This document shows, in pieces, positions 6,819-11,586 of a stretch of 11,586 bases of DNA (the stretch's first letter is position 1; every line of letters starts with the position of its first letter). A model generated the notes under the pieces. It was given only the letters and a program-made list of their open reading frames with translations, did not search any database and was not told the origin of the DNA. Origin of the DNA: DASUGM01 sp036274055 (GTDB taxonomy: Bacteria; Acidobacteriota; Vicinamibacteria; Vicinamibacterales; SCN-69-37). The stretch is taken from contig DASUGM010000051.1 in the NCBI GenBank assembly GCA_036274055.1, forward strand, positions 1 through 11,586, written 5' to 3'. A program made the position numbers and the translations under genes.

Positions 6819-8612
6819 ATGTCAAAGATCTACCGACTCCCCCCGGCTCTGGCGAACCAAATCGCCGCCGGTGAGGTCGTCGAGCGCCCGGCGTCCGTCG
6901 TCAAGGAGCTGGTCGAGAACGCGGTGGACGCCGGTGCGACCCGGCTGGCGATCGCCATCGAATTCGGCGGCAAGAAGCTGATCTCGGTCGAAGACGACGG
7001 CGAGGGGATGACGCCGGAGGACGCGGCGCTGGCGATCGAACGGCACGCGACCAGCAAGATCCGCACCGCCGGAGACCTCGCCGCGATTCGGTCGCTCGGG
7101 TTTCGTGGCGAGGCGCTGCCGTCAATTGCCTCGGTGTCGCGGTTCCGGCTCCGATCGCGGTTGCGGGGCGCGCTGGCCGGAACCGAGATCCGCGTCGAGG
7201 GCGGCGCAGCAGCGACGGTGCGTGAAGTCGGGGCGCCCGAAGGCACGCTCGTCGAAGTCGGCGATCTCTTCTTCAACCTGCCGGCACGGCGGAAGTTTCT
7301 GAAAGCTGACACCGCGGAATCTGCGCAGATCTCCCGCCTGGCGACGCAGCTCGCGCTTGGGTATCCGGAGATCGGGTTCGTGCTGCGCAGCGGCGGACGC
7401 GTGCTGCTCGAAGCCCCGCCCGCGGGATCGATTGAAGAACGCTTCTTTCAGATCTACGGCGATCGGCCCGATCTGATTCCTGTCAACAAGGACGCGGCCG
7501 GGATTCGCGTCCGTGGCTTCATCGCGGCGCTCGGCGAGCAGGGACCGGTGCGCGGCCCCCAGCACGTCTTCGTCAACCGCCGGATCGTTCGTGACCGCAC
7601 GATCACGCACGCCATCCAGGCGGCCTACATGGTCGCGACGATCAAGGAACGCAGCCCGGAAGTGCATCTCTTCATCGAGGTCGCGCCGGATCGCGTCGAC
7701 GTCAACGTCCATCCGACCAAGGCCGAGGTGCGATTCCTCGATCAGGGGCTGGTGCACGAAGTACTGCGCCGCGCGGTCATCGACGCGCTCGGGCATACCG
7801 GGGCGCCGGAGCTGACGCTGACACAACCCGCGGTCCCGGCGGCCGCGCCCGCCAGCGGCGCGCTGCCGTTGGGATGGACCCAGGCTGCGCATCCATCGGC
7901 GCTCGGCGGTCCGTCGCATTTCAGCAGTCCGTCGATGAACACGGGATTTGCGATGGAGGACCGTCCGTCGATGGACGGCAGTCCGTCGCGTTCGGTGGCG
8001 ACGTCCGCGGGTCGCGAGGCCGTGGCCGGCCTGATTCGTCCGCTGGTGCCGCTTGGCCAGTTCCGCAACACGTTCATCATCGCCATCGACGACGACGGGA
8101 TGGCGATCATCGACCAGCACGTGGCGCACGAGCGAATCCTGTTCGAGCAGTTCTCCGAGCGGCTGACGACGCGGACGCTGGAATCGCAGGGGCTGCTGAC
8201 GCCGGTCGTGCTCGACCTGGCGGCAGGGGAACACCAGACGCTGCTGCAACATCGCGACGCGCTGACGCAGTTCGGCTTCGCGGTCGAGGACTTCGGCGGC
8301 ACCAGCCTGCGAGTCGCCGCAGTACCGGCAGTGCTCGACTGGAACCGCTGTGAAGAAGCGCTCCGCGCCGTCGCCGCCGATCTCGACGGGCTCACGCCCG
8401 GCGCCGGCATCCACGATGCGCTGCGCCGGATGGCGGCGACGATGGCGTGTCATGCGGCGGTGAAGGCCAACGATCCGTTGACGAAAGAGAAGATGCAGTA
8501 CCTGCTCGATGAGCTGAGGCGGACATCGCACTCGTCGGTGTGTCCGCACGGGCGGCCCGTCGTTCTGCGGTTAACCCGTCGCGAGATCGAGAAGAGCTTC
8601 GAGCGCATCTAA
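6819..8612 (+). CDS. mutL: DNA mismatch repair protein MutL (endonuclease-type)
   Basis: MutL is the ATP-dependent matchmaker of mismatch repair that links MutS to strand incision and excision. The 597-aa product has the N-terminal GHKL ATPase with LPPALANQIAAGEVVERPAS (7-26), KELVENAVDAGA (29-40; E30 catalytic, N34 metal-binding by alignment to E. coli E29/N33), EDDGEGM (58-64), RHATSKI (75-81) and GFRGEALPSI (94-103). A low-complexity linker lies at about 345-400. The C-terminal dimerisation domain keeps the endonuclease signature as DQHVAHERILFE (432-443, Val where the consensus DQHA(x)2E(x)4E has Ala), ACH at 543-545 and CPHGRP at 575-580. This implies a nicking MutL, as in bacteria without MutH. 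The ATG at 6819 starts right before the conserved IYRLPP; the open frame to 6753 runs through the heptamer repeat and is not MutL-like. No clear Shine-Dalgarno; probably its own promoter or read-through from ppdK. Confidence 0.95.
   Translation: MSKIYRLPPALANQIAAGEVVERPASVVKELVENAVDAGATRLAIAIEFGGKKLISVEDDGEGMTPEDAALAIERHATSKIRTAGDLAAIRSLGFRGEALPSIASVSRFRLRSRLRGALAGTEIRVEGGAAATVREVGAPEGTLVEVGDLFFNLPARRKFLKADTAESAQISRLATQLALGYPEIGFVLRSGGRVLLEAPPAGSIEERFFQIYGDRPDLIPVNKDAAGIRVRGFIAALGEQGPVRGPQHVFVNRRIVRDRTITHAIQAAYMVATIKERSPEVHLFIEVAPDRVDVNVHPTKAEVRFLDQGLVHEVLRRAVIDALGHTGAPELTLTQPAVPAAAPASGALPLGWTQAAHPSALGGPSHFSSPSMNTGFAMEDRPSMDGSPSRSVATSAGREAVAGLIRPLVPLGQFRNTFIIAIDDDGMAIIDQHVAHERILFEQFSERLTTRTLESQGLLTPVVLDLAAGEHQTLLQHRDALTQFGFAVEDFGGTSLRVAAVPAVLDWNRCEEALRAVAADLDGLTPGAGIHDALRRMAATMACHAAVKANDPLTKEKMQYLLDELRRTSHSSVCPHGRPVVLRLTRREIEKSFERI
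7908..7997 (+). repeat. 18-bp periodic repeat coding the MutL linker
   Basis: The word GTCCGTCG occurs at 7909, 7927, 7963 and 7981, spacings of 18, 36 and 18 nt, in frame. It encodes five degenerate hexapeptides at residues 364-393: GPSHFS, SPSMNT, GFAMED, RPSMDG, SPSRSV. The middle unit has decayed. This is an in-frame minisatellite in the disordered linker between the ATPase and endonuclease domains, where length change should be tolerated. Confidence 0.65.
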
Positions 8613-8620
8613 CCGGGCTT

Positions 8621-8799
8621 CGCCATTTGCGATTTGTAATTCGCAATTTGCAATTGCATTGGCAATTTGGCGATTGGCCATTGCTATTTGCTATTGCTTA
8701 TTGAGGGAACTGAGCTCAGCCGCAATAAGCAATCGGCAATAGCGATGGGCTATCGCCGCATTGCCATTGCAAATTGCAAATTGCAAATCGCAAATGGCG
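8621..8799. repeat. Large near-perfect inverted repeat of AT-rich heptamers
   Basis: The left arm (8621-8697, 77 nt) is the reverse complement of the right arm (8729-8799, 71 nt after a 6-nt loss). Compared with the intact copies of the right arm at 8869-8945 and 9015-9091, the left arm matches at 70 of 77 positions. The outer 16 bp are perfect: CGCCATTTGCGATTTG against 8784-8799. Arms are built from 7-nt units such as AAATTGC, AAATTAC, AAATCGC, AAATGGC (77 = 11 x 7). The centre contains the perfect palindrome CTGAGCTCAG (8710-8719). It starts 8 nt after the mutL stop. No direct-repeat target duplication is visible at the ends. It could form a cruciform in DNA or a long hairpin in either transcript and so separate convergent mutL and rarA. 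Confidence 0.85.
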
Positions 8800-8804
8800 C
8801 CCAA

Positions 8805-8819
8805 GCGCCCCACGGGCGC
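8805..8819. terminator. GC hairpin in the linker of repeat copy 1
   Basis: GCGCCC (8805-8810) pairs with GGGCGC (8814-8819) around a 3-nt loop. There is no T-run, so it may be only a weak pause or 3'-stabilising site for transcripts from mutL or rarA. Confidence 0.25.
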
Positions 8820-8950
8820 GCCCGCGCCTTATTGCCCATTGAGGGGCACTGAGCTCAGCCGCAACTAAGCAATCGGCAATAGCGATGGGCAATCGCCAAA
8901 TCGCCAATGCAATTGCAAATTGCAAATTACAAATCGCAAATGGCGCGCAA

Positions 8951-8966
8951 GCGCCCCTAAGGGCGC
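8951..8966. terminator. GC hairpin in the linker of repeat copy 2
   Basis: GCGCCC (8951-8956) pairs with GGGCGC (8961-8966) around CTAA. The stem is the same as in copy 1, and no T-run follows. Function as a terminator is only a possibility. Confidence 0.25.
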
Positions 8967-9087
8967 GCCCGCGCCTTATTGCCCATTGAGCGGCACTGAG
9001 CTCAGCCGCAATGAGCAATCGGCAATAGCGATGGGCAATCGCCAAATCGCCAATGCAATTGCAAATTGCAAATTACAAATCGCAAAT

Positions 9088-9124
9088 GGCGCGCGCGCCG
9101 GTTACGGACGCGCCCGCGCGCGCC
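9088..9124 (-). terminator. 10-bp GC hairpin enclosing the rarA stop codon
   Basis: GGCGCGCGCG (9088-9097) and CGCGCGCGCC (9115-9124) form a perfect 10-bp stem. The 17-nt loop (9098-9114) contains the rarA stop (9102-9104). It is the strongest GC hairpin here and longer than the equivalent stems in copies 1 and 2. It could stabilise or end the rarA message, but no U-run follows and it overlaps coding sequence. Confidence 0.4.
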
Positions 9125-10442
9125 TGGCCCGCTCGAGCGCCTCTTTGAACCGCGCCTCGACCCCCCGATCGGTGGGCTCGTAGTACCGCCGTGCCTCGAG
9201 ATGCTCCGGCAGACATGACATGTTCGCGACCGCGCCGGGCTCGTCGTGCGCGTACTTGTAGCCCTTGCCGTAGCCGACGTCCTTCATCAGCTTGGTCGGC
9301 GCATTGCGGAGGTGCAGCGGCACCGGAGAGGCGACATCTTCAAGCGCATCTCGCGAGGCCAGACCGTAGGCGAGATAGACGGCGTTGCTCTTGGGCGCCG
9401 CGGCGAGGTAGGTCACCGCCTGGGCGAGCGCAGTGTTGCATTCGGGCATGCCGAGAAAGTGCACGGCGTCTTTCGCGGCCAGCGTCACTTCGAGCGCGCG
9501 GGGGTCGGCGTTGCCGATGTCTTCGGAGGCGAATCGTACCAGGCGACGCGCGACGTAGAGCGGATCTTCGCCGGCTTCGAGCATGCGCGCGAGCCAATAC
9601 AGCCCGGCGTCCGCGTCGCTGTTGCGAATCGACTTATGCAGCGCCGAGACGATGTTGTAGTGCTCTTCGCCGCCCTTGTCGTAGAGCAGCGCGCGCCGCT
9701 CGACCAGGCCCGCGAGCGCCGCCGGATCGAGCCGCCGGACGCCGTCGGCGCCGGCCGGCAGCAGCGCCACCGCCTGATCGAGCAGGTTCAGGGCGACGCG
9801 AGCGTCGCCGTTGGCGTACACCGCGATCGCCGTCAGCGCCGCCGGATCAACGACCACCTGCTCCTTGCCGAGACCGCGATCGGGATCCGCGACGGCCCGT
9901 GCCAGCACCGCCGCCACGTCGTCGGTCGACAGCGGCTGGAGCACGTAGACCTTGGCCCGCGAGAGCAGCGCCGAGTTCACTTCGAACGACGGGTTTTCGG
10001 TGGTGGCGCCAATCAGGACGATGGTTCCGGCTTCGACATGCGGCAGGAACGCGTCCTGCTGGGCCTTGTTGAAGCGATGGATCTCGTCGACGAACAGCAT
10101 CGTCCGCCGCCCGCGTTGCGCGCGCGTGCGTTCGGCGGCGGCGATGACTTCGCGGATTTCCTTGATGCCGGACGTGACCGCGCTGAACGCGACGAAGTCC
10201 GCGCCGGCAATCGACGCCATCAGCCGCGCCAGCGTCGTCTTGCCGGTGCCGGGCGGTCCCCAGAGGATCAGCGAGTGCAGCGCGCCGCGTTCGAGCGCGT
10301 TGCGGAGCGGACGGCCCGGGCCGATGATGCCGGCCTGACCGACCACCTCATCGAGCGTCCGCGGCCGCATCCGCTCGGCCAGCGGCGTGCCCGGCAGCCG
10401 GGAAGAATCGACGGGCTCGGGATCTTCGAAGAGCGACGCCAT
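9102..10442 (-). CDS. rarA: Replication-associated recombination protein A (RarA/MgsA), AAA+ ATPase
   Basis: RarA is a clamp-loader-like AAA+ ATPase that acts with SSB at stalled or damaged replication forks. The 446-aa product (from the ATG at 10442) shows PLAERMRPRTLDEVVGQ (19-35), Walker A GPPGTGKT (62-69), Walker B LFVDEIHRFNKAQQD (116-130), sensor 1 GATTENPSFE (145-154) and the SALLSR arginine-finger region (157-162). The C-terminal oligomerisation part contains YDKGGEEHYNIVSALHKSIR and ends with the family's GYGKGYKYAHD and YYEPTDRG blocks. The upstream methyltransferase stop and this ATG overlap as TGATG, giving coupled translation; a GTG directly before (10445) is the only close alternative. 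The last seven residues (RRARARP) and the stop lie in the third repeat copy, so the tail was probably altered by repeat insertion. Confidence 0.95.
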   Translation of the reverse strand: MASLFEDPEPVDSSRLPGTPLAERMRPRTLDEVVGQAGIIGPGRPLRNALERGALHSLILWGPPGTGKTTLARLMASIAGADFVAFSAVTSGIKEIREVIAAAERTRAQRGRRTMLFVDEIHRFNKAQQDAFLPHVEAGTIVLIGATTENPSFEVNSALLSRAKVYVLQPLSTDDVAAVLARAVADPDRGLGKEQVVVDPAALTAIAVYANGDARVALNLLDQAVALLPAGADGVRRLDPAALAGLVERRALLYDKGGEEHYNIVSALHKSIRNSDADAGLYWLARMLEAGEDPLYVARRLVRFASEDIGNADPRALEVTLAAKDAVHFLGMPECNTALAQAVTYLAAAPKSNAVYLAYGLASRDALEDVASPVPLHLRNAPTKLMKDVGYGKGYKYAHDEPGAVANMSCLPEHLEARRYYEPTDRGVEARFKEALERARRARARP

Positions 10443-11236
10443 CACAGCATCCGGACGCGTAGATCGCGCTGGCGTCGCGCCTCGTAGGCAATGATCGACG
10501 CCGTGATGCCGACGTTGAGCGAATCGACGTCGGCGCGCATCGGCACGCGGACGGCGGCATCAGCCTGGCGCACCAGGGCGGGCGGCAGGCCGCCGCCCTC
10601 GGCACCGAGTAGTACGAACGCCGGCGCCGTGAAGTCGAAGTCGGAGAGTGATCGGTCCGCAGATGCCGTCGCCGCGATCACGCGAAGGCCGGAAGCGCGC
10701 GCCGCCGCCATCGCAGCGTCGTTGCCGGCCCTGGCAATCGGGACGCGGAAGGTGCTGCCCATCGCGGCACGGAGCGTTTTCCAGCCGCCGGGATCGGCCG
10801 ACCCCGTCATCACGACCACGCCGCCGGCGCCGAGCGCGTCGGCGCTGCGAATCGCCGTGCCGACGTTGCCAGGATCCTGGACGCCGGCCAGGCCGATGAC
10901 CAGGAACGCGGCGTCGCCGGCATGCCCGTCGAGCATGGTGTCGAGCGCGGCGGGTTTCCACCGCCCGATCGCCACCACGCCGGAGGGCTCGCGCACCGGG
11001 CTGGCGGCATCGACGACCTCGCGGGTGGCCTCGAGAATCGGCACGCCCGCGGCCCGGGCCCGGGCGACGACGCTGCGCCCGCGCCCGTCGCTGAGGACAC
11101 CCTCGAGTGTCACGCCGGCGGTAAGGGCGTCGGCCACCAGGTGCTCGCCGTCGAGGAGCACCGCATCGCCATCACGCCGCTCCGCCAGGGCGCGGCAGCG
11201 GCGGACGAACGGGTGGGCCCGCGACGTCACTTTCAC
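10442..11236 (-). CDS. SpoU/TrmH-family RNA 2'-O-ribose methyltransferase
   Basis: A 264-aa SAM-dependent methyltransferase of the SPOUT superfamily that probably methylates a ribose 2'-OH in rRNA or tRNA; the target cannot be read from sequence. Residues about 1-95 form the substrate-binding domain (SRAHPFVRRCRALAERRD, LLDGEHLVADAL). The catalytic knot has motif 1 (QDPGNVGTAIRSADALGAGG, 120-139), motif 2 (LLGAEGGGLP, 209-218) and motif 3 (VPMRADVDSLNVGITASIIA, 231-250). RlmB- or TsnR/YsgA-like annotation is possible, so no symbol is given. The start is the GTG at 11236, matching the family's usual short N-terminus; the frame stays open to about 11491 only because the GTGCGYN repeats lack stops. 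Translation is coupled to rarA (TGATG). No Shine-Dalgarno is visible; a -10-like box sits 6 nt before the GTG. Its first 72 nt recur inverted at 11515-11586. Confidence 0.92.
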   Translation of the reverse strand: MKVTSRAHPFVRRCRALAERRDGDAVLLDGEHLVADALTAGVTLEGVLSDGRGRSVVARARAAGVPILEATREVVDAASPVREPSGVVAIGRWKPAALDTMLDGHAGDAAFLVIGLAGVQDPGNVGTAIRSADALGAGGVVVMTGSADPGGWKTLRAAMGSTFRVPIARAGNDAAMAAARASGLRVIAATASADRSLSDFDFTAPAFVLLGAEGGGLPPALVRQADAAVRVPMRADVDSLNVGITASIIAYEARRQRDLRVRML

Positions 11237-11248
11237 AAGGCGATGGTA
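11237..11248 (-). promoter_or_regulatory. Candidate leaderless promoter of the methyltransferase-rarA operon
   Basis: On the minus strand TACCAT (11248-11243) is followed by exactly 6 nt and then the GTG start. A TANNNT box at this distance places the transcript start at or next to the start codon, as in leaderless genes, and no Shine-Dalgarno is present. The duplicated copy on the other side keeps TACGAT at the same distance while the surrounding bases differ. No convincing -35 box. Confidence 0.45.
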
Positions 11249-11283
11249 CTCCAGAGATCCGTGCCCCGTGCGTGGTGCGCCGG

Positions 11284-11367
11284 TGCGCCGGTGCGTGTGC
11301 GCTGTGCGCCGTGCGCCGGTGCGTGTGCGCTGTGCGCCGGGCGCCGTGCGCTGGTGCGTGTGCGCCG
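11284..11367. repeat. GTGCGYN-type heptamer array
   Basis: From 11284 to 11367 the sequence divides without gaps into twelve 7-nt units: TGCGCCG, GTGCGTG, TGCGCTG and close variants. A higher-order block GCCGGTGCGTGTGCGC recurs after 28 nt (11287, 11315), and a variant lacking its first base recurs 35 nt later (block positions 11316 and 11351), both multiples of 7. Shorter, less regular units precede it (from about 11264). It lies immediately upstream of the methyltransferase operon. Confidence 0.75.
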
Positions 11368-11471
11368 TGCGGCTCTCTTCGAGAGTGGTGGCCGTGAACG
11401 ACACCGGGGCGGCCTGATGCGGTTGTCTGGGCGAGATCCGCGAAGAGAGACGCACGGCGCACACGCACCAG
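11351..11471. repeat. Inverted repeat at the centre of the GTGCGYN arrays
   Basis: Bases 11351-11381 and 11441-11471 are reverse complements over 31 nt with one mismatch, enclosing a 59-nt non-repetitive centre (11382-11440). Outside these arms the heptamer words continue in opposite orientations (left to about 11264, right to about 11500), with unequal copy number on the two sides. The centre shows no ORF or motif I recognise. Confidence 0.8.
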
Positions 11472-11502
11472 CGCACCTGCGCACGGCGCACCGCGCACGG
11501 TG

Positions 11503-11508
11503 TACGAT
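11503..11508 (+). promoter_or_regulatory. TACGAT box before the duplicated GTG
   Basis: TACGAT ends 6 nt before the GTG at 11515, the same geometry as TACCAT before the minus-strand copy. Between the two copies the 13 bases before GTG agree mainly at GTAC and AT, suggesting this box is under selection as a -10 element. Confidence 0.4.
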
Positions 11509-11514
11509 TCTCCC

Positions 11515-11586
11515 GTGAAAGTGACGTCGCGGGCCCACCCGTTCGTCCGCCGCTGCCGCGCCCTGGCGGAGCGGCGTGATGGCGAT
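11515..11586 (+). CDS. Partial second copy of the methyltransferase 5' end
   Basis: An open frame starting at GTG encodes the same first 24 residues (VKVTSRAHPF and on) as the minus-strand SpoU/TrmH methyltransferase and runs off the window. If real, it is a second, divergently oriented gene or a fragment of one. The perfect identity, including third codon positions, and its stop at the window edge make a strain-variant assembly fold-back at least as likely. Confidence 0.3.
   Translation, partial: MKVTSRAHPFVRRCRALAERRDGD

Larger units (their letters stand above)
8698..9122. repeat. Three tandem copies of a 147-bp unit
   Basis: Copies are 8698-8828 (131 bp, with losses), 8829-8975 (147 bp) and 8976-9122 (147 bp). 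Each has a centre with CTGAGCTCAG (8710, 8849, 8996), an AT-rich heptamer arm (8729-8799, 8869-8945, 9015-9091) and a GC-rich linker. Copies 2 and 3 are nearly identical until the linker. The left inverted arm is present only before copy 1, so copies 2 and 3 look like later direct duplications of the right half. The unit length is a multiple of both 7 and 3, which keeps frames open and creates false ORFs. The last copy ends inside rarA, supplying its stop codon and final residues. Units are contiguous without spacers, so this is not a CRISPR array. No real gene seen in 8613-9101. Confidence 0.85.
11165..11586. repeat. Exact 72-bp terminal inverted duplication
   Basis: Bases 11515-11586 are the exact reverse complement of 11165-11236, the first 24 codons of the methyltransferase gene. 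Identity stops at the GTG: the preceding bases differ between sides (11237-11350 against 11472-11514). Either the gene 5' end is truly duplicated and divergent, or an assembler joined two strain variants through the palindromic repeat between them. The match reaches the very end of the window, which favours the artefact reading. Confidence 0.9.

Noticed and set aside
8621..8799. Insertion sequence or transposon
   Set aside because: Terminal inverted repeats exist, but there is no transposase frame, and the flanks (GGCTT against CCCAA) show no target-site duplication.
8716..9045. Minus-strand open frame of 109 codons in the mutL-rarA gap, and a 61-codon plus-strand one at 8667-8852
   Set aside because: Both are translations of the AAATYGC heptamer repeats (FAICNLQ, IANCKLQ). 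The unit length is divisible by 3, which keeps frames open. Such proteins are common false annotations.
8698..9122. CRISPR array
   Set aside because: Repeat units are about 147 bp and contiguous, with no short repeats separated by unique spacers and no cas genes.
11382..11440. Small RNA or gene in the centre of the right-hand inverted repeat
   Set aside because: No promoter, terminator or credible open frame could be identified in the 59 nt.
11237..11491. Upstream extension of the methyltransferase frame to 349 codons
   Set aside because: The extra N-terminus is a Thr/His/Arg-rich translation of the GTGCGYN array and central spacer; family members begin near the VKVTSRAHPF start.

Overview
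The window is GC-rich and gene-dense, with conserved bacterial housekeeping genes and no phage, plasmid or transposase gene. Lineage is inferred from gene content only. A two-subunit (alpha2beta2) glycyl-tRNA synthetase, a pyruvate phosphate dikinase, a MutL with an endonuclease motif and AT-rich heptamer satellites between GC-rich genes suit an uncultured soil or sediment bacterium. Acidobacteriota (for example Vicinamibacteria) is my best guess, but no marker proves it. The window starts in a small palindrome and ends in an exact inverted duplication, so both edges may be assembly break points.

Layout: (1) 1-114 holds a hairpin and a weak candidate promoter. (2) 115-6724 is a tight plus-strand run, recO-glyQ-glyS-ppdK. 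The first three genes overlap (4 nt, then 11 nt), and ppdK follows glyS after 4 nt. (3) 6725-6818 is a 94-nt gap filled by an inverted pair of GGCCYTD-type heptamer arrays. (4) mutL, 6819-8612, plus strand. (5) 8613-9101, between convergent mutL and rarA, is entirely repeats: one large near-perfect inverted repeat, then two more direct copies of its right half. The last copy runs into the 3' end of rarA. (6) rarA (9102-10442) and a SpoU/TrmH-family RNA 2'-O-methyltransferase (10442-11236) form a translationally coupled minus-strand pair (TGATG overlap). (7) 11237-11514 carries GTGCGYN-type heptamer arrays, again inverted around a unique centre. (8) 11515-11586 exactly repeats, in inverted orientation, the first 72 nt of the methyltransferase gene.

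Function: recO (recombination mediator), mutL (mismatch repair) and rarA (replication-fork maintenance) are genome-stability genes. glyQS supplies glycyl-tRNA, ppdK interconverts pyruvate and PEP, and the methyltransferase probably modifies rRNA or tRNA. I see no pathway joining them; this looks like ordinary housekeeping clustering.

The noteworthy part is non-coding. Three gaps carry elements of the same design (degenerate 7-nt tandem units as inverted arms around a short centre) built from three different sequence words. I found no clear new protein system. The right-edge duplication also gives two diverged versions of the methyltransferase upstream region, and both keep a TACSAT box six bases before the GTG, suggesting leaderless transcription.
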